64,000 nucleotides of DNA, from positions 32,196-96,195 of the forward strand of contig SUZW01000007.1 of assembly GCA_015059685.1 (NCBI GenBank). Direction: 5' to 3'. This document shows positions 25,739-34,814 of this stretch, in pieces. The notes beneath the pieces were generated by a model, which worked only from the letters and a program-made list of their open reading frames with translations, was not told the DNA's origin and made no database searches. Numbering within the stretch: the first letter of the stretch is position 1; every line of letters begins with the position of its first letter. A program made the translations under genes and the position numbers. Origin of the DNA: Rikenellaceae bacterium. GTDB taxonomy: Bacteria > Bacteroidota > Bacteroidia > Bacteroidales > Rikenellaceae.

Positions 25739-27223
25739 TTAGTAACTCTTTGCGAACAATACTCGATATGGCGACGGCTTGCCCGTGAAGATGCACTTGC
25801 CCTCCTCAGGCTCAACATCGAGAGGGATACAACGGATAGTAGCCTTCGTAGCATCCTTGATGGCCTGCTCGGTCTCCGGAGTTCCATCCCAATGTGCCGA
25901 GATAAAGCCGCCCTTGGTGTTCAGTACCTCGACGAACTCGTCCCAAGTATCGACCTTGGTAATCATCGAGTTGCGATAGTCGAGTGCCTTCTGGAAGATG
26001 TTTTTCTGCTGCTCGTCGAGCAAGTTTACGATATAATCTACGATACCCTCCTGCGATACGGTCTCCTTGGTCAAGGTGTCACGACGAGCCAACTCGATAG
26101 TGCCATTTGCGAGGTCACGCTGACCGAGTGCAAGGCGTACAGGCACTCCCTTCAACTCATACTCGGCAAACTTGAAGCCCGCACGGACATTATCTCTGTC
26201 ATCGACCTTCACACGCACGCCCTTTGCCTTCAGTGCGTCGGCAATCTCGTTCATCTTCACTCGTGCTGCGGCCAACTGCTCCTCGCCCTTGTAGATAGGA
26301 ACGATAACGACCTGTGTCGGAGCCAACTTCGGAGGCAATACCAAACCGTTGTTATCCGAGTGAGCCATAATCAAAGCACCCATCAAACGAGTTGAAACGC
26401 CCCACGATGTAGCCCATACATACTCCAACTTACCCTCACGGTTAGCATACTTTACATCGAAAGCCTTTGCGAAGTTCTGACCGAGGAAGTGCGAAGTACC
26501 ACTCTGCAGAGCCTTACCGTCCTGCATCAACGCCTCGATAGTGAGTGTATCCTCGGCACCTGCAAAACGCTCGTTTGGCGACTTGTGGCCAACGATAACA
26601 GGCAAGCACAACCACTCTTCGGCAAACTTCTGATAGACCTTAATCATCTTGAGTGCCTCCTCTTGAGCCTCCTCACGAGTCTCGTGTGCGGTGTGTCCCT
26701 CCTGCCACAAGAACTCTGCGGTACGCAGGAACAAGCGGGTACGCATCTCCCAACGCACAACATTTGCCCACTGGTTGCAGAGAATTGGAAGGTCACGGTA
26801 GGAGTTAATCCAGTTCTTGTAGGTGTTCCAGATGATTGTCTCCGATGTAGGGCGGACAATCAACTCCTCCTCCAAGCGGGCTGCGGGATCTACGACGATA
26901 CCCTTGCCGTTCTCGTCGTTCTTGAGGCGGTAGTGGGTAACCACAGCGCACTCCTTGGCGAAGCCCTCAACATGGCTCGCCTCCTTCGAGAAGAACGATT
27001 TTGGGATAAAGAGTGGGAAGTAGGCGTTCTGCACACCTGTCTCCTTGAACATACCGTCAAGCACCTCGTGCATCTTCTCCCAAATAGCGTATCCGTAAGG
27101 TTTGATAACCATACAGCCACGCACAGCCGAGTTCTCGGCCAAACCTGCCTTCATTACAAGGTCGTTGTACCATTGCGAGTAGTTCTCCTCGCTCTTGGTC
27201 AAATCTTTCAATTCTACTGCCAT
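25739..27223 (-). CDS. proS: Prolyl-tRNA synthetase, archaeal/eukaryotic-like type
   Basis: A 494-residue class II aminoacyl-tRNA synthetase without the bacterial editing insertion, the short type used by Bacteroidetes. Motif 2-like [27 protein letters not shown] (about 153-179, written here only as landmarks [10 protein letters not shown]) and motif 3-like [17 protein letters not shown] (about 285) are visible, followed by an anticodon-binding domain and a C-terminal zinc/ProS-specific tail ending in LFAKSY. It charges tRNA-Pro in the cytoplasm. First gene of the operon with the GDSL hydrolase and CDF exporter. Confidence 0.96.
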   Translation of the reverse strand: MAVELKDLTKSEENYSQWYNDLVMKAGLAENSAVRGCMVIKPYGYAIWEKMHEVLDGMFKETGVQNAYFPLFIPKSFFSKEASHVEGFAKECAVVTHYRLKNDENGKGIVVDPAARLEEELIVRPTSETIIWNTYKNWINSYRDLPILCNQWANVVRWEMRTRLFLRTAEFLWQEGHTAHETREEAQEEALKMIKVYQKFAEEWLCLPVIVGHKSPNERFAGAEDTLTIEALMQDGKALQSGTSHFLGQNFAKAFDVKYANREGKLEYVWATSWGVSTRLMGALIMAHSDNNGLVLPPKLAPTQVVIVPIYKGEEQLAAARVKMNEIADALKAKGVRVKVDDRDNVRAGFKFAEYELKGVPVRLALGQRDLANGTIELARRDTLTKETVSQEGIVDYIVNLLDEQQKNIFQKALDYRNSMITKVDTWDEFVEVLNTKGGFISAHWDGTPETEQAIKDATKATIRCIPLDVEPEEGKCIFTGKPSPYRVLFAKSY

Positions 27224-27246
27224 ATATTTTGTATTTTTGTTTTTTT

Positions 27247-27276
27247 GCCATTAGCTATTGGCCATTAGCCATTAGC
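27247..27276. repeat. Heptamer tandem repeat (GCCATTA type) before proS
   Basis: Four imperfect copies of a 7-base unit related to TTAGCCA (GCCATTA, GCTATTG, GCCATTA, GCCATTA). It lies in the proS leader, between the -7 box at 27295 and the ATG at 27223. Tracts of the same unit recur at 33249, 34779, 56874 and 59401. Confidence 0.75.
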
Positions 27277-27294
27277 TCTTTGTCGCACGAACTG

Positions 27295-27302
27295 CAAAGG
27301 TA
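27295..27302 (-). promoter_or_regulatory. -7 box of the proS operon
   Basis: TACCTTTG on the minus strand fits TAnnTTTG. No clear -33 box lies at the standard distance. The leader of about 65 nt contains the heptamer tract. Confidence 0.5.
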
Positions 27303-27334
27303 GTAAAAAAAGTCGAATAGCTGTATATCTCCGC

Positions 27335-29230
27335 CTACTTTTTGCTTCGCAACCACTCCGAGGCTATCGCATCTGACGGCATACGCAGGTCGCCTCGTGG
27401 CGAGAGCGATACGCTTACGACCTTCGGTCCATCGGGTGCTGCCGAGCGTTTGAACTGCTGCGAGAAGAAGCGACGCAGAAATACCTCCAACCAGTGCGCT
27501 ATCTCCTCCTTTGAAAACTCTCCGCAGAAGGCACGACACGCCAGGAACTCAATCTTCGTAGGCGAGAAGCCGTTGGCGAGGAAGTTGTAGATAAAGAAGT
27601 CGTGCAGTGCGTAAGGGCCAACCAAATCCTCGGTCTTTTGCGCTATATTGCCCTCGTTGTCGGCAGGCAACAACTCCGGACTTACGGGTGTAGCTACAAT
27701 ATCGTGTAGAGTTGTGCGCACCTGTGCGTTGGTGTCGTTTTCGGCGCACCACTCAACAATTTTGCGCACCAAAGTCTTTGGTATCGAGCAGTTTACATTG
27801 TACATCGACATCGAGTCGCCATTGTAGGTCGCCCAGCCGAGTGCCGCTTCGCTCAAATCGCCCGTACCGATGACGATGCCGTTCTCCTTGTTTGCCAGGT
27901 CCATAAGTATCTGCGTACGCTCACGAGCTTGCGCATTTTCGTATGCTGCACCTCGCTCGTTAGGGTTCAAACCGATATCGGCAAAGTGCTGTTCGCAAGC
28001 CTTGCGGATAGATATCTCTCGTGTTGTGATACCCAACTCACGCATCAGAGTTAGCGCATTTTGGTAGGTGCGGTCGGTGGTGCCGAAGCCCGGCATCGTA
28101 ACACCGATAATGCCCTTACGGTCGAGTCCGAGCGTGTCGAAAGTAGCCGCTGTTACCAACAACGCCAAGGTCGAGTCCAAACCGCCCGAAATGCCGATAA
28201 CTGCGCACTTGCAGTTGATGCTCGAAAGGCGTTGAGCCAAGCCTGCACACTGAATTGTGAACGCCTCACAGCAACCCTCCGAGAGGTCGGCAGGGATAAA
28301 TGGTGCAGGGTTAATTTTGCGCTCCAACTCGCTCTCGGGTTGTGCGATATCAATCTTTACGACATCGAAACGATTGTCGAGGTTGATAAACGATGTATGA
28401 CGGCGGCGCTCGTTGAAGATATGCTCAACATCGATATCTGCAACGGTCAATCGCGCTTCACGCACAAATCGCTCACGCGCAGCGATGATTGTGCCATTCT
28501 CGGCAATGATGCCGTTACCCGTAAATACGAGGTCAGTTGATGATTCTCCTACACCTGCCGAGCAGTAGATATATCCGCACAATGCTCGTGCCGACTGCTG
28601 CTTGATAAGCGAACGCAAGTAGTTGTGCTTACCCAAAATCTCGGGCGTTGCCGAGAGGTTGAAGATAAGCGTTGCACCTGCTAATGCCATATCCGATGAT
28701 GGTGGTGCAGGAACCCATAAATCCTCGCAAATCTCCACTCCGAAGCGTGTGCCGTGAACATCAAACAAGAGGTCTGTGCCGAAGCGCACTCGCTGACCGC
28801 AGATTGTAATCTCGGCATTGCGGATATCGCGACCTTCCGAAAACCAGCGGCTCTCGTAGAACTCCGAGTAGTTCGGGATATAGCTCTTTGGAACTATACC
28901 GCAGATTTTGCCGTTGGCAATCACTACGGCGCAGTTGTAGAGGTTGTTTTTGTAGTATATCGGCATACCGATAATCGACACAATAGGTCGTGGCGTAGCG
29001 AGTAACTGCGCCAAAGCCTCATCGCCAGCCTCGATAATTCTCGACTGCAGGAACAGGTCGCCACAAGTGTAACCCGTAAGCGAGAGCTCGGGGAAGACCA
29101 CCACACTCGCACCTCGCTCCACCGCCTCGGCAGTCATCTTGTCAATCGCCTCGGCATTGGCGTGGCAGTCGGCAATCTTCACCAGCGGTGTCGCCGCTGC
29201 AACCTTAACAAATCCATATCTATTGTTCAT
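27335..29230 (-). CDS. nadE: Glutamine-dependent NAD+ synthetase
   Basis: A 631-residue two-domain enzyme that makes NAD+ from nicotinate adenine dinucleotide, ATP and glutamine. The N-terminal nitrilase-type glutaminase domain has the Glu-Lys-Cys triad in VVFPELSLTGY (Glu48), VPKSYIPNY (Lys about 115) and GVEICEDLWVP (Cys about 172). The C-terminal synthetase domain carries the ATP pyrophosphatase loop GISGGLDSTLAL (about 345) and GTGDLSEAALGW. Length is normal for the glutamine-dependent form. It stands alone on the minus strand. Confidence 0.96.
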   Translation of the reverse strand: MNNRYGFVKVAAATPLVKIADCHANAEAIDKMTAEAVERGASVVVFPELSLTGYTCGDLFLQSRIIEAGDEALAQLLATPRPIVSIIGMPIYYKNNLYNCAVVIANGKICGIVPKSYIPNYSEFYESRWFSEGRDIRNAEITICGQRVRFGTDLLFDVHGTRFGVEICEDLWVPAPPSSDMALAGATLIFNLSATPEILGKHNYLRSLIKQQSARALCGYIYCSAGVGESSTDLVFTGNGIIAENGTIIAARERFVREARLTVADIDVEHIFNERRRHTSFINLDNRFDVVKIDIAQPESELERKINPAPFIPADLSEGCCEAFTIQCAGLAQRLSSINCKCAVIGISGGLDSTLALLVTAATFDTLGLDRKGIIGVTMPGFGTTDRTYQNALTLMRELGITTREISIRKACEQHFADIGLNPNERGAAYENAQARERTQILMDLANKENGIVIGTGDLSEAALGWATYNGDSMSMYNVNCSIPKTLVRKIVEWCAENDTNAQVRTTLHDIVATPVSPELLPADNEGNIAQKTEDLVGPYALHDFFIYNFLANGFSPTKIEFLACRAFCGEFSKEEIAHWLEVFLRRFFSQQFKRSAAPDGPKVVSVSLSPRGDLRMPSDAIASEWLRSKK

Positions 29231-29241
29231 ACCTTGTATGT

Positions 29242-29323
29242 TTTAATGGCATTCAATGGCATTCAGGCTTTCAGCCCTTAATGGCATGCGCAATCATAGA
29301 TTGCTGAATGGCATTGAATGGCA
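29242..29323. repeat. Mosaic repeat, left half (copy F), flanking the four-helix gene
   Basis: Spacers all read AATGGCA on the plus strand and enclose mini-palindromes GGCTTTCAGCC (29265-29275) and GCAATCATAGATTGC (29290-29304). It ends 6 bases before the four-helix-bundle stop codon. It matches the left-half layout of elements A and B. Confidence 0.75.
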
Positions 29324-29329
29324 AAAATA

Positions 29330-29878
29330 CTACTTTTTCTTCTTTTTGTCAATACGAGCCTTTGTTAAGGACTCTTTGAAACCGCCTTCATCAACAAAGC
29401 GCTTGATTTGTTTCTCGATATGCTTGCGCAATAGCACATCCTCCTGGTATAGCAATACAATCGCCATATTTGCAATTACTTCGTCGTTTCTCGTCTCGGC
29501 TAACTCCAAAAAGAATTTTGAGTCACGATGCTTTATGCCAAGTTCTCGCATAGCCTCGACCTCTTTCGATTCTGTCTCCCATATTCGCAAATTGCGAGTT
29601 CGTAGATAGTCGATATAGTCTTCCAGCAACTCTTGAAAACTATACCTCGCCACGCCCAACAACTTTAAGTGCGTTTCGGCAGATGTTAGCGACGCAGCCT
29701 TTCCCTCGACAATATTCTGCTTACCTGAACGAGCGGCCTGTATCATTTGGTCTTTGGTTCGGTCGCCTATGGAGATAAATCTCTCGCAGAAATGGTAGGT
29801 TAAATCGTAGATAACCACCGCCTTGCGATAGGCAATAAGATTGCGATACAAATTGTTATTTTGCCTTGTTATATCCAT
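29330..29878 (-). CDS. Four-helix-bundle protein (23S rRNA intervening-sequence-protein family)
   Basis: A 182-residue, helical, charged cytoplasmic protein. Family segments are LIAYRKAVVIYDLTYHFCERF, RTKDQMIQAARSGKQNIVEG (written as landmarks AARSGKQNIVEG) and VARYSFQELLEDYIDYL. These are typical of the four-helix-bundle proteins first found in 23S rRNA intervening sequences and related in fold to Avd of diversity-generating retroelements. The C-terminus is a Lys run (DKKKKK). Start at ATG 29878; the frame extends to a TTG only six bases further. The gene is tightly bracketed by two halves of the mosaic repeat (ends 6 and 9 bases away), which suggests a cassette. Molecular function unknown. 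Confidence 0.85.
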   Translation of the reverse strand: MDITRQNNNLYRNLIAYRKAVVIYDLTYHFCERFISIGDRTKDQMIQAARSGKQNIVEGKAASLTSAETHLKLLGVARYSFQELLEDYIDYLRTRNLRIWETESKEVEAMRELGIKHRDSKFFLELAETRNDEVIANMAIVLLYQEDVLLRKHIEKQIKRFVDEGGFKESLTKARIDKKKKK

Positions 29879-29887
29879 CTTCAAAAT

Positions 29888-29958
29888 CTGCCATTAAATG
29901 CCATTCAGTGAGCGTAAGCGAACGCCTGCCATTCGTTGCCATTCTATGCCATTGATTG
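29888..29958. repeat. Mosaic repeat, right half (copy G), flanking the four-helix gene
   Basis: Spacers all read TGCCATT. The core CATTCAGTGAGCGT, AAGCGAACGCCTGCCATTC is almost identical to the right half of elements A (22732-22762) and B (39624-39654). It lies 9 bases upstream of the four-helix ATG and 15 bases beyond the peptidase T stop. Confidence 0.75.
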
Positions 29959-29973
29959 TTACTACCTTTCCGT

Positions 29974-31191
29974 TTATTTCGCCCAGAGTTGGCAGAGGTT
30001 GATAATAACCTTTACCGCCTTCTCCATAGTGTTCAGTGAGCAGTACTCGAATTTGCCGTGGAAGTTCATTCCGCCTGCAAAGATATTAGGGCAAGGCAAA
30101 CCCATAAACGAGAGGCGTGCGCCATCTGTTCCGCCACGAATAGGCTTTACGATTGGCGTTACATCTGCCTCGACCATCGCCTCCTTCGCCAACTCGATAA
30201 CCTGCGGATGCGGCTCAACCATCTTGCGCATATTGTAGTATTGGTCTTTGAGGGTAAGTTTTAGCACCCCCTCGCCATACTTGTTGTTGAGGATACCCAC
30301 GATATTGTGCATCCACACCTTCTTTGCCTCGAACTTGTCGGCATCGTGGTCACGAATGATATAAGAGATTGTAGCCTCCTCGACACTACCCGTGATACCT
30401 ACGCAGTGGTAGAAGCCCTCGTAACCCTCGGTATATTGTGGTCGCTCCACAGCAGGAACAAGCGAGTTCAACTCGCACGCCACATCGATAGCGTTAATCA
30501 TCTTATTTTTGGCATATCCGGGGTGGACATTGCGACCTTGAATGGCAATTTTTGCCGATGCAGCGTTGAAGTTCTCATACTCCAACTCGCCCTCGTAGCT
30601 ACCGTCCATCGTGTAGGCGAAATCTGCGCCAAACGCCTTTACATCGAAGAAATCTACACCACGACCAATCTCCTCGTCAGGGGTAAAGCCGATACGGATC
30701 TTGCCGTGCTCCACCTCTGGGTGCGACATCAAGTACTCCGCAGCAGTCATAATCTCTGCTACGCCCGCCTTGTCGTCAGCTCCGAGCAGCGTTGTGCCGT
30801 CAGTGTGGATAAGAGTATGACCAATAAAGCGGCTCAACTCGGGGAACTCCGCTACACGCATCGTGAGCGAAGGGTTTAAGACGATATCCTTGCCGTCATA
30901 CTCCTCGATAATGCGTGGGCGAACATCCTTGCCACTCATATCGGGCGAAGTATCGACATGGGCGAGGAAGCCGATTACAGGGGCATTCTCCTTGCCTTTG
31001 GTCGCAGGGATAGTACCCATAGCGTAGCCGTACTTGTCGATGCTTACATCCTCCAAGCCGAGTGCCTTCATCTCCTCGACCAAGAGGTTTAACAAATCCC
31101 ACTCCTTCGCTGACGAAGGGAATGTTTCGCTATTCTCGTCTGATTGCGTATCTATCGCAACATACTTCAAAAATCTATCTTTCAGTTCCAT
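29974..31191 (-). CDS. pepT: Peptidase T (tripeptide aminopeptidase, M20B)
   Basis: A 405-residue dinuclear zinc aminopeptidase that removes N-terminal residues from tripeptides in the cytoplasm. Metal-site motifs are GFLAHVDTSPD (His/Asp near 78-80), TLLGADDKAGVAEI (about 140), GFTPDEEIGRG (Glu-Glu about 174) and the closing NFHGKFEYCSLNTM (about 378). RGGTDGARLSFMGLP is also family-typical. It is followed upstream by an OPT oligopeptide transporter on the same strand, so peptide uptake and hydrolysis are paired. Confidence 0.95.
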   Translation of the reverse strand: MELKDRFLKYVAIDTQSDENSETFPSSAKEWDLLNLLVEEMKALGLEDVSIDKYGYAMGTIPATKGKENAPVIGFLAHVDTSPDMSGKDVRPRIIEEYDGKDIVLNPSLTMRVAEFPELSRFIGHTLIHTDGTTLLGADDKAGVAEIMTAAEYLMSHPEVEHGKIRIGFTPDEEIGRGVDFFDVKAFGADFAYTMDGSYEGELEYENFNAASAKIAIQGRNVHPGYAKNKMINAIDVACELNSLVPAVERPQYTEGYEGFYHCVGITGSVEEATISYIIRDHDADKFEAKKVWMHNIVGILNNKYGEGVLKLTLKDQYYNMRKMVEPHPQVIELAKEAMVEADVTPIVKPIRGGTDGARLSFMGLPCPNIFAGGMNFHGKFEYCSLNTMEKAVKVIINLCQLWAK

Positions 31192-31210
31192 AGTATTTTA
31201 ATTTTTTAAG

Positions 31211-31300
31211 GGTTGTTAAAGGTGGTTAAGGGTAGTTAGAGGTTGTTAATGTTTTTCTTTTCTAACCCTAACGACCCTAACGCCGCTAACGCCTCTAATC
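31211..31300. repeat. Short-period tandem repeats (10-mer and 9-mer) between OPT and pepT
   Basis: Bases 31211-31250 are four decamers of the type GGTTGTTAAA, and 31262-31300 are nonamers of the type CTAACGACC/CTAACGCCG/CTAACGCCT. The nonamer recurs in reverse orientation inside mosaic element C (36024-36059, TTAGGGTCG units). These fill most of the 111-base gap. Confidence 0.75.
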
Positions 31301-31302
31301 GT

Positions 31303-33240
31303 TTATTCCTCCTTCTTTGCTTTGAGTGTGTGAACGGTAAAGTATATTGCCAAAGCGATATACATCGCCAATGCCAACCACTCGGCTGCGCTCGATGCTG
31401 CCCACTCGGTCATATACAAATCAACGCCCACGAACTTCAAAACGGCTGCCACAACGCCCATCAACGCACCACCTGCGATAAAGCCCGATGCGAGGAGCGT
31501 ACCACGGTCGAAGCGAGCCTTGTTCAACGCCTCGTCCTTCGAGCGATTAGATACAAACCAAGCGATAGCACCTCCTGCTACAAGCGGAGCATTGAGCGAC
31601 ATGGGGATAAACATACCGAGCGAGAATGCCAAGGCAGGAACGCCTATCCAATTCAGCACGAGTGCCAACACTGCACCTGCAAAGTAGAGCACCCACGGTG
31701 TCTCGCCTCCCTCCATCAACGGCTTGATAACTGCCGCCATTGCGTTTGCCTGCGGAGCAGTCAGTGCGTTCTCTCCCACGAAGCCGTAGGTCTTGTTGAG
31801 GATAATCATCACACCTGCCACGGTCGCTGCCGAAACGAATGTTCCGAGGAACTTCCACTTCTCCTGTGTGCGTGGGGTAGTGCCGAGCCAATAGCCGATT
31901 TTGAGGTCGGTAATGAAACCACCAGCCATCGACAATGCGGTGCAGACAACACCTCCGATAATCAACGCTGCGGTCATTCCCTTCTCGCCCTCAAGGCCTA
32001 TCGAAACAAGCACCAACGAGCTTAAAATCAAGGTCATCAGCGTCATACCCGACACGGGGTTTGTTCCCACGATAGCGATTGCATTTGCTGCTACCGTAGT
32101 GAAGAGGAACGCTATCACAAATACAATCAGCAGGGCTACGATGGTGTGGAACCAATTGCCCAAAACGCCAAATTGGAAGAATACCACGGTTGCAACCAGC
32201 ACCGCAATAATAACCGAGAGGATAACCTTCATCGAGATATCTCGCTGTGTGCGTTCAACTGCGCCCTCCGACTTCTTGCCACCCAACTCCTTGAATGCCA
32301 AGCCGACAGCCTGCTTGATAATACCTGCCTGCTTGATAATGCCTATCAAACCCGCCATTGCAATACCGCCAATGCCGATAGGGCGACCATAGGCTTGGAA
32401 CAACTCCATTGCACTCATCGAAGCCGCCTCTGCCGATGCGTAGCCCACAAGTGGCACAATCACAAACCACACAAGGCACGAGCCTGCGGTGATGATTACG
32501 GCATACTTCAAGCCGATGATATAGCCCAAACCGAGCAGGGTTGCACCCGTATTCATCGAGAACTCCACCTTGAACTTATCCGCTACGGCAACGCCCCAAG
32601 CGGTCATCTTGGTTGAGATATTCTCTGCCCAAGCACCAAACGAAGATACTGCGAAGTCGTACAATCCGCCAAGTACTCCCGCAATAGCGAGTAACTTGGT
32701 CTGCTTGCCACCCTTCTCGCCCGAAACCAAGACCTCTGTGGTTGCGGTAGCCTCGGGGAACGGGTACTTGCCGTGCATATCCTTAACGAAGTATTTGCGG
32801 AACGGCACAAGCAGCACTATACCGAGCACACCTCCGAGCAACGAGGAGAGGAAGACCTGATAGAACTGCGCCTCCAAGCCGAGGATGTAGAGTGCGGGGA
32901 GCGTAAAGATAGCACCTGCAACAATTACACCCGACGATGCGCCAATCGACTGAATGATAACATTCTCGCCTAACATACTGCGATTTTTGCCACGCAACGA
33001 GCCGAAGCCTGCCGCCAAAATTGCGATAGGGATAGCTGCCTCGAATACCTGACCAACCTTCAAACCGAGGAAGGCTGCCGCTGCCGAGAAGATAATCGCC
33101 ATAACGACACCCATCGTCACCGAGTATGGCGTAGCCTCGGCAGGGGTACTTTGAGCCGACATTATCGGCTCGTACTCCTCGCCCGCCTTCAATTCACGAT
33201 AGGCGTTTTCGGGGAGTGAAATGTTCTTCTTCTGTTCCAT
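31303..33240 (-). CDS. OPT-family oligopeptide transporter
   Basis: A 645-residue inner-membrane protein with about 15 hydrophobic helices. The N-terminal cytoplasmic part is followed by TPYSVTMGVVMAIIFSAAAAF and the conserved VFEAAIPIAILAAG, then NVIIQSIGASSGVIVAGAIF and FRKYFVKDMHGKYPFPEATATTE-type loop (landmark GKYPFPEATA, about 185). These are OPT signatures. It should import small peptides with protons. The pepT gene lies 111 bases downstream on the same strand, consistent with tri- or oligopeptide use. Confidence 0.93.
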   Translation of the reverse strand: MEQKKNISLPENAYRELKAGEEYEPIMSAQSTPAEATPYSVTMGVVMAIIFSAAAAFLGLKVGQVFEAAIPIAILAAGFGSLRGKNRSMLGENVIIQSIGASSGVIVAGAIFTLPALYILGLEAQFYQVFLSSLLGGVLGIVLLVPFRKYFVKDMHGKYPFPEATATTEVLVSGEKGGKQTKLLAIAGVLGGLYDFAVSSFGAWAENISTKMTAWGVAVADKFKVEFSMNTGATLLGLGYIIGLKYAVIITAGSCLVWFVIVPLVGYASAEAASMSAMELFQAYGRPIGIGGIAMAGLIGIIKQAGIIKQAVGLAFKELGGKKSEGAVERTQRDISMKVILSVIIAVLVATVVFFQFGVLGNWFHTIVALLIVFVIAFLFTTVAANAIAIVGTNPVSGMTLMTLILSSLVLVSIGLEGEKGMTAALIIGGVVCTALSMAGGFITDLKIGYWLGTTPRTQEKWKFLGTFVSAATVAGVMIILNKTYGFVGENALTAPQANAMAAVIKPLMEGGETPWVLYFAGAVLALVLNWIGVPALAFSLGMFIPMSLNAPLVAGGAIAWFVSNRSKDEALNKARFDRGTLLASGFIAGGALMGVVAAVLKFVGVDLYMTEWAASSAAEWLALAMYIALAIYFTVHTLKAKKEE

Positions 33241-33248
33241 ATTTTTTT

Positions 33249-33306
33249 AGCTTTTAGCCATTATTTTTTTAGCTTTTAGCCATTAGCCATTGGCCATTGG
33301 CTTTTT
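33249..33306. repeat. Heptamer tandem repeat (TTAGCCA) upstream of OPT gene
   Basis: TTTTAGCCATTA, then AGCTTTTAGCCATTAGCCAT and TGGCCATTGGCTT: imperfect TTAGCCA units with palindromic TGGCCA junctions. It ends 9 bases from the OPT start codon. Confidence 0.75.
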
Positions 33307-33343
33307 GTTGTTGTCTGAACTCTTTAAGTTGTCACGGCGCAAG

Positions 33344-33504
33344 TGTAATGACATTGAATGGCATTCGCTCGCTACACTCGCTGAATGGCATTTAATGGCA
33401 GGCGCTCACGCTTTTAATTATAACTTTCAGCGTTTGTCATTCAGCCCCGTAGGGGCGATTGCCATTAAGGGCTGAAAGCCCGAATGTCATTCTATGCCAT
33501 TGTT
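33344..33504. repeat. Mosaic repeat element, copy H (AATGGCA subfamily)
   Basis: The left half (33356-33400) has AATGGCA spacers, and the right half (33436-33500) has TGTCATT/TGCCATT spacers. Mini-palindromes include GCCCCGTAGGGGC (33444-33456) and GGGCTGAAAGCCC (33469-33481). An end sequence GGCGCCTTGA (33509-33518) resembles the right end of elements A and B. It fills the gap between the OPT gene and the murF 3' end. Confidence 0.75.
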
Positions 33505-33521
33505 GTTGGCGCCTTGAATGC

Positions 33522-34778
33522 TTACAATTCTGTAATTAGTTTTTCTAACCTTATCCCTCGTGAGCCTTTCAGTAGCACCAGACTGTCGCTTATCGGCTCT
33601 TTATTGAGCGCCACCACCGCCTCGGCAGTCGTAGGGTAGAGTGTGTAGTCGCTCTGCAAACCCTCACTTGCGTTGTAAGCCTTTGCAAACTCGCCACCTA
33701 CCAATATTATGCGCTCGGCTATGGTGTCGGCCTTGCGAAGAATGGTTTTATGTGCCTCCTCGCTCCACTCGCCAAGCTCGAGCATATCGCCCAAAATCAA
33801 CACCTTGTGCTCCGCCTCCATCGTGGCGATATTGTCCAACGCTACCTCCATACTCGAAGGGTTGGCGTTGTAGCAATCGACCACCAAGCTGTTGCGCTCG
33901 GTCTTGACCGCCTGCGAGCGATTGTTGTCGGGCGTGAACGATAGTATAGCCTCGGCAATGCGCTCGTCGGCAACCTCGAAGTAACGGCCTATCTCCACCG
34001 CAGCAGCAATGTTGTAGCGGTTGTAGTCGCCCGTAAGGTTGCTTCTGAAACCCTCGCCAATGGTGCGAGAGTAGTACTCAACGGCCATATCCTTCCTCGC
34101 CTTGGCCATCTCGCACAGCACCACATCCTCCTCGGGCACAAAGGCACGACCTCCGTTCTCGTTGAGGTGGTCGAACAGCTCACCCTTGCCTTTGCGGATG
34201 CCCTCCACGCCTCCGAAACCCTCGAGGTGTGAAAGTCCGATGTTTGTTAAAATGCCGTAGTTCGGCTCGGCTATCGAGCAGAGCAGCGCAATCTCGCCCT
34301 GTGCACTTGCGCCCATCTCCACAACGCCAAATTCGGTGTCGGCCGTCATCGAAAGGAGCGTCAAAGGCACTCCGATATGGTTGTTGAGGTTGCCCCGTGT
34401 TGTCGAGACCTCGAACTTCTCCGCCAAAACTCGGGATACAAGCTCCTTCGTGGTGGTCTTGCCGTTGCTGCCCGCAATGGCGATTATCGGAATGGCGAGG
34501 CGACGACGATGCTCCTGCGCCAAGGCCTGCAACGCCTGCAAAGTGTCATCTACAAGCAGCAGTCGCTCGGCATATTGCGGGTTGCCGTGCAGTATATCCT
34601 CACGGTCAATAACGGCTGCCGAAGCACCCTGCTCCAACGCCTGCACAGCGTAGTCATTGCCATCGAACGATGCCCCGTGCAGTGCAAAAAAGAGCGCACC
34701 GACCTCGATTTTCCGAGAGTCGGTTATCACTCCTGTTGAGCTTATGAAATGTTGATATAGTCTTTCCAAAATAAACAA
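33522..34778 (-). CDS. murF: UDP-MurNAc-tripeptide--D-alanyl-D-alanine ligase
   Basis: A 418-residue Mur ligase adding D-Ala-D-Ala to the peptidoglycan precursor in the cytoplasm. The N-terminal domain has GVITDSRKIEVGALFFAL (about 16-33), the ATP loop is AGSNGKTTTKEL (102-113), and the central domain has GVVEMGASAQGEI (about 150) and NNHIGVPLTLL. The C-terminal domain ends LLKGSRGIRLEKLI. No ATG fits the N-terminus; the best start is a TTG at 34778 (or 34769), directly next to a heptamer repeat. Length is slightly short of many MurF proteins but complete. Confidence 0.94.
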   Translation of the reverse strand: MFILERLYQHFISSTGVITDSRKIEVGALFFALHGASFDGNDYAVQALEQGASAAVIDREDILHGNPQYAERLLLVDDTLQALQALAQEHRRRLAIPIIAIAGSNGKTTTKELVSRVLAEKFEVSTTRGNLNNHIGVPLTLLSMTADTEFGVVEMGASAQGEIALLCSIAEPNYGILTNIGLSHLEGFGGVEGIRKGKGELFDHLNENGGRAFVPEEDVVLCEMAKARKDMAVEYYSRTIGEGFRSNLTGDYNRYNIAAAVEIGRYFEVADERIAEAILSFTPDNNRSQAVKTERNSLVVDCYNANPSSMEVALDNIATMEAEHKVLILGDMLELGEWSEEAHKTILRKADTIAERIILVGGEFAKAYNASEGLQSDYTLYPTTAEAVVALNKEPISDSLVLLKGSRGIRLEKLITEL

Positions 34779-34807
34779 GCTAATGGCTAATGGCCAATGG
34801 CTAAAAG
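34779..34807. repeat. Heptamer tandem repeat (GCTAATG/TGGCCAA) between manC and murF
   Basis: GCTAATG, GCTAATG, GCCAATG, GCTAAAA: four units of the TTAGCCA family on the opposite strand. It fills the 36-base gap between the manC stop and the murF TTG start. Confidence 0.75.
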
Positions 34808-34814
34808 CCCTTTA

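Noticed and set aside
29330..29878. Diversity-generating retroelement (four-helix protein as Avd)
   Set aside because: No reverse transcriptase, template repeat or variable C-type-lectin gene lies nearby.
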